The notes under the pieces: model-generated
Database searches by the model: none
Seen by the model: the letters and a program-made list of their open reading frames with translations, nothing else
What the model was told of the DNA's origin: nothing
Shown here: in pieces, positions 1-7,840 of the stretch
Layout of the letters: every line of letters starts with the position of its first letter
How positions within the stretch are numbered: the stretch's first letter is position 1
Assembly: GCF_036227325.1 (NCBI RefSeq)
Contig: NZ_CP109467.1
Location: 8,370,001-8,434,000, forward strand
From: Streptomyces sp. NBC_01465
GTDB lineage: Bacteria > Actinomycetota > Actinomycetes > Streptomycetales > Streptomycetaceae
Direction of reading: 5' to 3'
DNA: 64,000 nucleotides
Program-made: the position numbers and the translations under genes

Positions 1-2
1 AG

Positions 3-650
3 GTCTTCGACGGCATCCCGTTCGGGCAGCAGTTCGTGAACACCGTCGTGATGTCCCTGCTGCGCACCGCGGCCCAGTTGCTGCTGTGCTCGATGGCTGC
101 CTACGCGTTCGCCCGGATCCGCTTCCCCGGACGCGGTGCGATCTTCCTCGGGTTCCTCGCCGTACTGATGGTGCCGGGCCAGCTGTTCCTGCTGCCGCAA
201 TACCAGATCATGCAGAACCTCGGCTGGCTGGACTCCATGCAGGCGCTGGTGGTCCCCGGCATGTTCTCCGCCTTCGGCACGTTCCTGCTCCGGCAGTTCT
301 TCATGGGACTGCCCGAGGAGCTGGAAGAGGCGGCGCGGCTGGACGGCGCCAACCCGTTCACCGTCTTCTGGCGCATCGCCCTGCCGCTCGCCCGGCCCGG
401 ACTGCTGGCGCTCGGCATCCTCACGTTCCTCTGGTCCTGGAACGACCTGATGTGGCCGCTGATCGTCAACACCGACCCGGCCAAGATGCCGCTGTCGGCC
501 GGGCTCGCCTCTCTCCAGGGCGCCCATCTCACCGAGTACCCGGTCCTGATGGCCGGGTCCCTCCTCGCAACTCTCCCGGTGATCGTGGTGTTCGTCGCGA
601 TGCAGCGTCAGTTCATCCAGGGCATCGCCTTTTCCGGCATGAAGGGCTGA
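3..650 (+). CDS. Carbohydrate ABC transporter permease, 5' end outside window
   Basis: Inner-membrane permease subunit of a sugar importer of the MalG type. The reading frame is open from the first bases of the window, so the start lies upstream; about 215 codons are visible. The visible part has several hydrophobic membrane segments and the cytoplasmic EAA loop (EEAARLDGANPFTVFWRIAL), which docks on the ATPase subunit. The C-terminus ends in GIAFSGMKG, typical of the family. The gene stops 6 bases before the oxidoreductase gene, so the two are probably co-transcribed. Substrate cannot be told from the sequence; the neighbouring polysaccharide lyase suggests a uronate-containing oligosaccharide, which is inference. 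Confidence 0.93.
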   Translation, partial: VFDGIPFGQQFVNTVVMSLLRTAAQLLLCSMAAYAFARIRFPGRGAIFLGFLAVLMVPGQLFLLPQYQIMQNLGWLDSMQALVVPGMFSAFGTFLLRQFFMGLPEELEEAARLDGANPFTVFWRIALPLARPGLLALGILTFLWSWNDLMWPLIVNTDPAKMPLSAGLASLQGAHLTEYPVLMAGSLLATLPVIVVFVAMQRQFIQGIAFSGMKG

Positions 651-656
651 ACACGC

Positions 657-1892
657 ATGACCGACACCTTGCACGGCACCACCGCACCCGCGGACAGCGG
701 TGTGCACACACGCGACCTGCGACTGGGCGTCATCGGCCTCGGCCTGCGCGCCACCCTCGCGCAGGAGGCCCACCACCCCGGCGAAGGGTCCGTCGTGGTG
801 GCGGCCGCCGACATCGCGCCGGACAGGTACGACCGGGCCCGCGCATGGTTCGGCGAGGACGTCCATGTCTACGCCGGCCACCGGGAGATGCTCGCCGCGG
901 AAGAGCTGGACGCGGTCTTCGTCATCACCCCGGACCACACCCACGAGGACCTCGCGGTCGAGCTGCTCGAGGCCGGTGTCGCCGTCTTCGTGGAGAAGCC
1001 GCTCGCCATCACCACCGAGGGCTGCGACCGCGTCCTGGAGGCCGCACGAACCGGCGGCGCCCGCCTGTATGTGGGCCACAACATGCGCCACATGCCCGTC
1101 GTCCGCGTGATGCGCGACCTCATCAAGAGCGGCGAGATCGGCGAGGTCAAGGCCGTGTGGTGCCGCCACTTCGTCGGCCACGGCGGCGACTTCTACTTCA
1201 AGGACTGGCACGCCGACCGCCGCAACACCACCAGCCTTCTCCTGCAGAAGGGCGCCCACGACCTCGACGTCATCCACTGGCTCGCGGGCGCCTACACCGA
1301 GCGCGTCAGCGCGCTCGGCGGGCTCACGGTGTACGGACAGATCGCCGACCGCTCGGGCCAGGCCCCGGGCGCGGTCATGCCCGACTGGTACGACCCCGAG
1401 AACAACTGGCCCCCGCTGTCGAACACCGGACTCAACCCCGTCGTCGACGTCGAGGACCTGTCGATGATGGTGATGCGGCTGGAGGGCGGCGTGCACGCCA
1501 GCTACCAGCAGTGCCACTACACCCCCGACTACTGGCGCAACTACACGGTCATCGGCACCGAGGGGCGGCTGGAGAACTTCGGCGACCACGGGGAGACCGC
1601 CGAGGTCCGGGTGTGGAAGCGGCGCAGCGGCTACCGGGCCGACGCCGACCGCGTCGTCCCGATGCCGCCCCCGGGCAAGGGAGGGCACGGCGGCTCGGAC
1701 CCGATGCTGGTGGCCGAGTTCCTGCGCTTCGTCCGTTCCGGCGGCGCGACGGACACCAGCCCGGTCGCGGCCCGCGAAGCCGTCGCCGCAGGTGTTGCCG
1801 CCACGGAGTCGCTGCGCGCCGACGGCCGTCCCGTCACGGTGTCCCGGGTCGCCCCCGACCTGGCCGAATGGTTCGCGGGCGGCCAGGGCTGA
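657..1892 (+). CDS. Gfo/Idh/MocA family NAD(P)-dependent oxidoreductase
   Basis: Cytoplasmic sugar or sugar-acid dehydrogenase of 411 residues, the usual family length. The N-terminal Rossmann fold shows VIGLGLRATLA near residue 25 and the diagnostic VEKPLAIT motif near residue 113, whose lysine is catalytic in the family. The C-terminal alpha/beta domain follows, with GAHDLDVIHW carrying the conserved histidine region. The gene follows the ABC permease by 6 bases, so it probably processes the imported sugar. Exact substrate unknown. Confidence 0.93.
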   Translation: MTDTLHGTTAPADSGVHTRDLRLGVIGLGLRATLAQEAHHPGEGSVVVAAADIAPDRYDRARAWFGEDVHVYAGHREMLAAEELDAVFVITPDHTHEDLAVELLEAGVAVFVEKPLAITTEGCDRVLEAARTGGARLYVGHNMRHMPVVRVMRDLIKSGEIGEVKAVWCRHFVGHGGDFYFKDWHADRRNTTSLLLQKGAHDLDVIHWLAGAYTERVSALGGLTVYGQIADRSGQAPGAVMPDWYDPENNWPPLSNTGLNPVVDVEDLSMMVMRLEGGVHASYQQCHYTPDYWRNYTVIGTEGRLENFGDHGETAEVRVWKRRSGYRADADRVVPMPPPGKGGHGGSDPMLVAEFLRFVRSGGATDTSPVAAREAVAAGVAATESLRADGRPVTVSRVAPDLAEWFAGGQG

Positions 1893-1922
1893 ATCCAGTA
1901 CGAGCAGGACGCCGGCCGGTCG

Positions 1923-3038
1923 TCAGCCGGTCGGCGGTCCTGAGCTCCGGGCAGCCCCGCAGGACTCTCGTACGATCAGCGTGGGCCACAACTGCACGCG
2001 GTGCACGGGGCGTTCGGCCGGGTCCGCCATCCGGGCCATGGCCAGTTCGGCCGCGACGGCGCCCAGCCGGTGTTTCGGCGGGCGGACCGCCGTCAGGGGC
2101 GGGTCGGACGCCGCGGCGACCTCGTCGTCGTACGACACCACGGCCAGGTCGTCGGGTACGACGAGCCCCCGGTCGCGGGCGCGCTCGGTCAGACCGATGG
2201 CCTCGCGGTCGGAGTGCACGAACAGGGCCGTGACGCCTGCGTCGAGGCACCGTTGCAGCACGGCGTCGTACGCGTCGGTCCAGCCGCGGGAGCCGTAGGC
2301 GGGCACGTCGAACTCGAGGTCCGCACGGTCCGGCAGGGCGAGGGATTCGCCTGTCTCGCGCCATCCTTCGAGCAGGGCCTGCGTCGTGGGGCTGAAGCGT
2401 GCGGTGACGAAGGCGATGCGGCGGTGGCCGAGGGTGACGAGGTGCCGCACCGCCAGCCCTGCTCCCAGGCTGTGTGCGGTCGTTGCGGCGTCGAGCGGCA
2501 GCGTGGGCAGAGCCGGTGGCGGCAGACGCTCGACCAGCAGGACCGGGATACGGAGGCCGCCGAGCCAGCGCAGCAGATCGAGGCCCGCGTCGCCCGTTGT
2601 GGTGGGCGCGACGATCAGGGTGCGTATCCCGCGGTTGAGCAGAGCGGAGACCTGCCGCCGGTCTTCTCCGGCGTCGTACGCGGAAGCCCGCAGTGCCAGT
2701 CTTCCGCCGGCCGCGGCCACGGCCGACTGGGCGCCCTGGATGACGGGCGGCCAGTAGAACTCGACCGTGGGAACCACCATGCCCACCAGGGCCTGGCCGG
2801 GCAGCCGGCCGAAGGGAGAGGCAGCGGGCGGGCGTTGTTCGGCGGTCGGTCCGCGATGCGCCAGGGTGACCCCGCCGTGGACCCTCACCACCAGGCCCCG
2901 GTCGGCCAGGATCGTCACGTCGCGCCGTACGGTCACCGCGGTCACGCCGAGGCGTGCGACAAGATCGGCCAGGCGTACGGTGCCCCGCTCCCGTACGGCG
3001 GCGAGGATCAGTTCCTGCCGTTCTGACGCCAGCGCCAT
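1923..3038 (-). CDS. DeoR-type HTH fused to LacI-like sugar-binding domain, transcriptional regulator
   Basis: One-component repressor of 371 residues. Residues 1-60 form a DeoR-type winged helix (RQELILAAVRERGTVRLADL, then VTVRRDVTILADRGLV). Residues 80-365 resemble the periplasmic-binding-protein fold of LacI regulators (LVGMVVPTVEFYWPPVIQGA, ALFVHSDREAIGL, VVSYDDEVAAASDPPLTAV). Most DeoR proteins have a sugar-phosphate sensor instead, so this hybrid probably senses a free sugar. It is convergent with the oxidoreductase and divergent from the secreted propeller/lyase pair, which it likely controls. The start is preceded by GGGAGGGG. Confidence 0.9.
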   Translation of the reverse strand: MALASERQELILAAVRERGTVRLADLVARLGVTAVTVRRDVTILADRGLVVRVHGGVTLAHRGPTAEQRPPAASPFGRLPGQALVGMVVPTVEFYWPPVIQGAQSAVAAAGGRLALRASAYDAGEDRRQVSALLNRGIRTLIVAPTTTGDAGLDLLRWLGGLRIPVLLVERLPPPALPTLPLDAATTAHSLGAGLAVRHLVTLGHRRIAFVTARFSPTTQALLEGWRETGESLALPDRADLEFDVPAYGSRGWTDAYDAVLQRCLDAGVTALFVHSDREAIGLTERARDRGLVVPDDLAVVSYDDEVAAASDPPLTAVRPPKHRLGAVAAELAMARMADPAERPVHRVQLWPTLIVRESCGAARSSGPPTG

Positions 3039-3059
3039 GCTGCCCCTCCCACCGGTCCG

Positions 3060-3133
3060 TTCGTTCTATCGCATGGTCCCGGCGGTGCGGAAGCTTTCCT
3101 TCCCTATCGATCCTGATCGCTTTCTTTCGTTCT
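3060..3133. promoter_or_regulatory. Divergent intergenic region with direct repeats, possible regulator operator
   Basis: The gap between the regulator and the secreted propeller gene is less GC-rich than its surroundings. It carries the octamer TTCGTTCT twice, at 3060-3067 and 3126-3133, within CT-rich tracts. Direct repeats are a known operator style for DeoR-type proteins. That this is the binding site of the adjacent regulator is inference. Confidence 0.3.
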
Positions 3134-3208
3134 CGTTGACCCGGGTCTTCCGTGGGCGCTGAAGTGTGCGAACACCTCGTTGCGCGAGTGGTACTGGAGG
3201 AAGAAGTC

Positions 3209-5215
3209 ATGCCCAACCCGCAGATCAGCCGACGGCACGTACTGCAGGCAGGAGGCGCGGCCGGACTGGCCGCAGCGCTCGGTCTCGCCGCACAACCGGC
3301 CGCGGCCGCAGCGGAAACCACGCCCAGGATCACCGATCTCGGTCCGGCCGTCGTGCAGTTCTCGCTCATGAGCTCTGTGCTGATCGGTGACACCGTCTAC
3401 ATCGGCTCACGGAACATCGACCCCGTGCGCATCATCGCGCTCCATCTGCCCACGCGCAGGGTGGTGGCCCAGACCGACATCACCAACGGGCACTCCATCC
3501 AGGCCCTTGCTGCCGACCCGACCGGCCGGTACCTGTACGCGGGCGTGCTGCAGAAGGCCGACGTGGGCAAACCCAACCTCTTCCGCTGGGACCTGACGGC
3601 GCCCGGCACCCCCGCCGAGCCCGTAGGACGCATAGGCGACCGCGATGTACGCGCCCTCTCCGTCGCGCCCGACGGATTCCTCTACGCCGTGGGCGGCGGC
3701 GCCGACACCGCCCCGGCTCTGTGGGAGTTGGACCCCGCGACGCTCACCGTCCGCAACGCGGGCACCCCGGGGCCGCCGGGCACGCTCGCACGCGCCGTCG
3801 CGGCGACCGCGACGACGGTGTTCTTCGGCGCGGGCACCACCTTCAACGGGGGCGGCGACTCGGGCAGGGCCACCCTCTACGCGTACGACAGATCCACAGG
3901 GGCCTTCACCTCCGTCGCACCCGCGGAGATGGAGAGCGATCCGAGCATCCGGGACCTGGCGGTGATGGGTGACAAACTCGTCGTCGGCACCGCCGCGTCC
4001 ACGGAGTCCGCGAAGGTCGGCGTCATGGACCTCGAGGACCTGTCCTCGTACGCCGTGGCGACGTCGTCGGGCACGGTCGTCAAGTCGTTCACGGCGATCG
4101 GCGACACGGTGTACTACGCCAGTGAGTCCGGGATCCTCGCGTACGACACCAGCTCCAACTCCGTCTCCCCGGTCGTCTTCGACGGCCCTGACCTGGGTGA
4201 GATCTGGGGCGTGGACAGCCGGGACGGCAAGGTCGTCGTCACCTCGGCCTTCGGCTTCGTGGCGGAGATCGACCCGGGCGCGGGCACCTCGACCGTCACC
4301 GACCTCGGTGAGGCGGGCGCCCCGAAGGCGGCGCAGACCGCCATGGGCCTCGCCGCCGGCGGGGGATACGTGTACGTCGGCGGTACGGGCACCATTGCCC
4401 GCCACTCACTGCGCTCCGGCGCGATCGTGAACCTGCACGCGCCAGGCGAGGCCAAGGATTCCGTGATCTACGGCGGAGCCCTGTACACGGGCCAGTACAA
4501 CGCACAGGGCATCTGGCGCTACGACCCCGACGGCGGCGACCCGATCAGCCAGGTGGCCGCCTTCCCCTCCGGGCAGAATCGGCCCCTGGACGTGACCCTG
4601 GACCGGAAGAACGGGCTCGTCCTCGCCGGTGTGCAGTGCGACACCGAGGGCGGCGGCTCGCTGTGGACGTACGACCCGAGGAAGCGCCGGTCCCAGTGCT
4701 TCGTCAACCCCATCGACGCGATGCAGTGCCTGCGCGGCATCGCGAGCCAGGACGGTGTGGCCTACCTCGGCGGGGACAACACCCTTGCCACCGGACCGCG
4801 CAGCACGGTGGTGGCGTTCGACCCCGTCCGCGGCAAGGAGCTGTGGCGGATCGACCCGCAGCAGACGGCGGGATGCGCGGCGCTGGCGGTCCGGGGGCGG
4901 CACCTCTACGGCCTGTCGCGCAAGGGCGGTCTCTTCGTCATCGACCTCCGTACGCGCACCCTGGTGCACACGGCGGACGTCCGCACCGTCTGCAACGGCT
5001 TCGCGGCCATGGTGACCAACCAGGGTGTGGTGTACGGCGTCTCCGACACGACCGTGTTCCGCTTCGACCCCCGCACCTTCGCCGTCACCACCGTCGTCGC
5101 CGCCATCAACGGCGCCTGGTACAGCGGCTCCCACCTGACCAACGACGAGGCAGGACACCTCTACACCCTGCGCGGCCGCAACCTGGTGCGGATCACCGAC
5201 AGGCCCGGCCGATGA
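3209..5215 (+). CDS. Tat-exported beta-propeller (PQQ/kelch-like repeat) protein
   Basis: Secreted protein of 668 residues. The ATG at 3209 is preferred over an upstream GTG at 3152 because it has GGAGG eight bases upstream and begins a proper Tat signal: SRRHVLQ at residues 7-13, a hydrophobic stretch, then AQPAAAAAE. The mature part consists of repeated blades of 40-50 residues (YVYVGGTGTIARHSL, LWRIDP, LFVIDLRTRTLV). The function is not recognised. Some propellers of this size are polysaccharide lyases or glycoside hydrolases, and the next gene is a lyase, so a role in glycan breakdown or binding is likely. Its TGA overlaps the next ATG (ATGA), giving translational coupling. Confidence 0.85.
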   Translation: MPNPQISRRHVLQAGGAAGLAAALGLAAQPAAAAAETTPRITDLGPAVVQFSLMSSVLIGDTVYIGSRNIDPVRIIALHLPTRRVVAQTDITNGHSIQALAADPTGRYLYAGVLQKADVGKPNLFRWDLTAPGTPAEPVGRIGDRDVRALSVAPDGFLYAVGGGADTAPALWELDPATLTVRNAGTPGPPGTLARAVAATATTVFFGAGTTFNGGGDSGRATLYAYDRSTGAFTSVAPAEMESDPSIRDLAVMGDKLVVGTAASTESAKVGVMDLEDLSSYAVATSSGTVVKSFTAIGDTVYYASESGILAYDTSSNSVSPVVFDGPDLGEIWGVDSRDGKVVVTSAFGFVAEIDPGAGTSTVTDLGEAGAPKAAQTAMGLAAGGGYVYVGGTGTIARHSLRSGAIVNLHAPGEAKDSVIYGGALYTGQYNAQGIWRYDPDGGDPISQVAAFPSGQNRPLDVTLDRKNGLVLAGVQCDTEGGGSLWTYDPRKRRSQCFVNPIDAMQCLRGIASQDGVAYLGGDNTLATGPRSTVVAFDPVRGKELWRIDPQQTAGCAALAVRGRHLYGLSRKGGLFVIDLRTRTLVHTADVRTVCNGFAAMVTNQGVVYGVSDTTVFRFDPRTFAVTTVVAAINGAWYSGSHLTNDEAGHLYTLRGRNLVRITDRPGR

Positions 5216-6000
5216 TGCGGGCCCTCACCGCCCTGGCGCTGGCGGGGACTCTGACCGCGACGTGGCCGGCCGCCGGCAGCGCGGATGCGGTGGTGCTGGA
5301 CGTCAACTACCAGGACGGCAGCCTCAATTCGGGCATTGCCGGTCTGACGACGACGCACGCCACCTCGCCGGACGCGTCCGCCGTCGTCCCCTCCGGCGAG
5401 GACCACGCGGTCTCGCACAAGGTGACGCTGGGGGACCCCGGCTATGTGTCCGACGGGGCCCCGCGCAGCGAAAGCGCCACGAACGACATCCCTCAGGGGG
5501 TGTTCCACGTGGGCGACACCCGCAGATACGAGTTCAGCGTTCTCCTGAAGGACTGGAAGACCTATGAGCCGGGGGACTCGGAGAGCGGCGACATCATCTT
5601 CCAGGGCAAGCATGCAGGAGGGAACTGGCCCTCCTTCTACCTGATGACCAAGCGCAACAGCATCGCCTTCCGTTCGCCGACGCTCGGGCTGCAGTCCACG
5701 GTGGTCGAGGACTTCCGTCCGCAGATCAACCGGTGGATGAGATTCCGGGTGGACGTCCGCTGGACGGACGACGCGACCGGCTACTACAAGGTCTCCGCGC
5801 GGCTGCCCGGCGAGCAGGACTTCACGCTCCGTGCCACGTACGAGAACGTCCAGACCTTCCACCCCAGGAACCCGACAACCTTCGGCTACATCAAGTGGGG
5901 TCTCTACCGTCCCAGTGAATCGATCGAGAACGGAGACGTTCCGACACGCGTCGTGTACCACGACGACATCCGGATCCAGGATCTCGGTCAGGCGGAGTAG
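5212..6000 (+). CDS. Secreted heparin-lyase-I-like polysaccharide lyase
   Basis: Predicted extracellular lyase of 262 residues. Residues 1-25 are a Sec signal peptide. The rest resembles the Pfam polysaccharide lyase family that includes heparinase I and glucuronan lyases of jelly-roll fold: IIFQGKHAGGNWPSFYLM, an RFRVDVRW strand, and FGYIKWGLYR near the C-terminus. The start overlaps the stop of the propeller gene by 4 bases, so the two are made together. The substrate is probably an acidic polysaccharide. The 3' end overlaps the convergent C39 peptidase gene by 13 bases. Confidence 0.82.
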   Translation: MMRALTALALAGTLTATWPAAGSADAVVLDVNYQDGSLNSGIAGLTTTHATSPDASAVVPSGEDHAVSHKVTLGDPGYVSDGAPRSESATNDIPQGVFHVGDTRRYEFSVLLKDWKTYEPGDSESGDIIFQGKHAGGNWPSFYLMTKRNSIAFRSPTLGLQSTVVEDFRPQINRWMRFRVDVRWTDDATGYYKVSARLPGEQDFTLRATYENVQTFHPRNPTTFGYIKWGLYRPSESIENGDVPTRVVYHDDIRIQDLGQAE

Positions 6001-6695
6001 CCCTTCGGCGGGATCAGGGTGGCGAGCTGGTCGAAGGAGAGCCAGTAGATCTGGTTGCCGCTGAAGGAAGCCGGGTCGGCTATGAGGACGGTGCGGTTCG
6101 CGTCGTCGTAGCCGATCACCGTGAAGTAGTGGTAGATCGTCTGGTCCGAGGGGTAGCCGGGGGGCTGGTTGCCGGGCGGCGCGACGATGTTGGCCACGAG
6201 CGGGTAGTTGTGGTCGATGTCCAGGACGATGTCGTACCAGAGCAGGTCCCGCTGGGCCTGGGTGGGCGGATCGTTGGGCATCTCCTTGGTCTCGTACCAG
6301 CCGGTGCCGAGGTTGGCATTGAGTACGCCGGTCACCTGGCTGATGTGATCGGTGCCGTTCACGGTCGTACCGAGCTGGGCGGCCAGGGTGCTCTGGCTGG
6401 GCGGGGAGATCCGTGCGGACAGGGCGATACGGGTGGCGGCGGGGCCGCACCAGTAACCGGTCTGCTGGACCTGGTAGTCGATCTGGAGGGTGTGCGCGCT
6501 CGCGGTGTGGACGCCGCCGACGTCCAGGCGCGTACCCGGCGCGTTCTGTCCGCTGACGACCGCCGTGCCGGCCTTCGAACCGTGGGCCAGTACCGACACG
6601 GTGGTGAGGGGGCGCGGCGCCTGCGCGGCGGCCGGAGTGGTGAGGGCGCCTGCGGCGAGGGCTGCGAGGGCTGCGGCGACAAGTCTCTTGCGCAT
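5988..6695 (-). CDS. Secreted C39-like cysteine peptidase
   Basis: Exported papain-fold protein of 235 residues. The start at 6695 is chosen because AGGAG lies 5 bases upstream and it begins a clear Sec signal (MRKRLVAAALAALAAGALTT, then PAAAQA). Catalytic elements of the C39 family are visible: Cys83 in GYWCGPAATR, the histidine in YHYFTVIGYDD, and the aspartate in LIADPASF. There is no ABC transporter beside it, so it is more likely a free secreted peptidase than a bacteriocin leader peptidase. It lies 90 bases downstream of the ArsR-type gene in the same direction. Confidence 0.85.
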   Translation of the reverse strand: MRKRLVAAALAALAAGALTTPAAAQAPRPLTTVSVLAHGSKAGTAVVSGQNAPGTRLDVGGVHTASAHTLQIDYQVQQTGYWCGPAATRIALSARISPPSQSTLAAQLGTTVNGTDHISQVTGVLNANLGTGWYETKEMPNDPPTQAQRDLLWYDIVLDIDHNYPLVANIVAPPGNQPPGYPSDQTIYHYFTVIGYDDANRTVLIADPASFSGNQIYWLSFDQLATLIPPKGYSA

Positions 6696-6784
6696 GGGGG
6701 CTCCTGGGGGCGAGCTCGGAGGGGAGGGGCAGAGCTCAGCGTCCCGACGTGGCCATGCCATCCGCAAGACATGAAAGGTGTGGC

Positions 6785-7777
6785 TTACGGAGGAGGGGGC
6801 CGCTCAGCGCTGTGCAGCAGGGCCCGCCCCTCCGCAGTGGCGACGTGCAGGGACCGCGTCGCCCCGCGGACCGTGGTGACGAGGCCCGCCGCGCGCAGCA
6901 CTTTCAGGTGCTGGCTGATGGCGGGGTGGGTCACCGCCAGCAGCCGGGCGAGCTCGACGGTGGAGCAGCCGGTACGGACCGCCCTGAGGACGGCGGCGCG
7001 GGTGTGTCCCAACAGCGGCCCGAGCGTGTCGCTGCCGGGACGGCTGCCCGTCGGGGAATGCGTCCAGTCCGTCTCGTGCTCGATGGGGTAGACGAGGACG
7101 GGCGGCAGGTCGCCGTCGGCGAGGGTGATGGGTGTGGGCCAGCAGAAGAACGAGGGCTGCAGGGTCAGACCGCGCCCGCCCAGCCGGAGTTGATGGTCCA
7201 CGGGATAGTCCGCTTCGAGGACCGGAGCGCGCCAGCGGAACCGGGGCCCGAGCCCGGCGAGCAGCCCTTCGGTGCCGCCGTCGAGCAGGCTGTGCAGCCG
7301 TACGATGCGATCGGCGTCGACATGGGCGCGGATGCGCTGCCAGAACGGTGCGAGGGCCTCCGCGTGATAGGTGCGCAGCGCCAGGCCCAGTCGCCGCAGG
7401 GCCTGGGGGTCGCCATGGGCCAACGCTTGTGTCCACAGCGGGAGTTGGCTGGATGCGGTCATGCGTGTCAGATCGGCGCGCAGCCGCGGTTCCGGCGTGC
7501 TCACCAGCCGGTCGACCGCCGCTTGCAGGGTGCCGCTGTCACCCTGCGTGGGGGTGAGGAAATCCGGTGAGTAGCCGCGCGGGGGCAGGAGCGGCGACAG
7601 CGCCCGGCAGCTTCCCGAGAGCCGGGGGCGCGCCCAGCGGCGCCATTCGCCGAACACCCTTGTGCCGTCGCGGCGTTGCAGCGTCTGGAAGCTGTTGCTG
7701 ATCTCCCAGAGATGGTCGGGGCCCGGTGCGATCCGGACTCGCGCAAGATCCTCGGCGGTGAAGTACACCCGCAGCAT
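6785..7777 (-). CDS. ArsR/SmtB-type winged-helix transcriptional regulator
   Basis: Regulator of 330 residues with the DNA-binding domain at the C-terminus. Residues 250-325 contain the winged helix (STVELARLLAVTHPAISQHL, then VLRAAGLVTTVRG). The N-terminal 240 residues begin LRVYFTAEDLARVRIAPGPD and match the DUF5937 type of ligand domain common in Streptomyces. No metal-binding CxC motif is visible, so metal sensing is unlikely. The start has a GGAGG-rich leader. The C39 peptidase gene downstream may be co-transcribed. Confidence 0.88.
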   Translation of the reverse strand: MLRVYFTAEDLARVRIAPGPDHLWEISNSFQTLQRRDGTRVFGEWRRWARPRLSGSCRALSPLLPPRGYSPDFLTPTQGDSGTLQAAVDRLVSTPEPRLRADLTRMTASSQLPLWTQALAHGDPQALRRLGLALRTYHAEALAPFWQRIRAHVDADRIVRLHSLLDGGTEGLLAGLGPRFRWRAPVLEADYPVDHQLRLGGRGLTLQPSFFCWPTPITLADGDLPPVLVYPIEHETDWTHSPTGSRPGSDTLGPLLGHTRAAVLRAVRTGCSTVELARLLAVTHPAISQHLKVLRAAGLVTTVRGATRSLHVATAEGRALLHSAERPPPP

Positions 7778-7797
7778 GCCCCGCCCCCTCCTCCGGG

Positions 7798-7831
7798 AGG
7801 CGCCGTCGGCCTGTGCGGGCCGACGGCGCCT
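7798..7831 (-). terminator. Hairpin terminator after the MFS fusion gene
   Basis: A perfect 14-bp inverted repeat (AGGCGCCGTCGGCC and its complement) with a 6-base loop lies just past the stop of the exporter at 7841 and just before the ArsR-type start. There is no T-tract, as usual in Streptomyces. Confidence 0.75.
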
Positions 7832-7840
7832 GTGGTCACC

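Noticed and set aside
86..2233. 715-codon open frame overlapping the permease and oxidoreductase genes
   Set aside because: Arg/Gly/Pro-rich translation with no domain, a shadow of the GC-rich genes in the other frame.
3152..3208. Upstream GTG start for the propeller gene
   Set aside because: It would bury the Tat signal 19 residues inside; the ATG at 3209 has a GGAGG site at proper distance.
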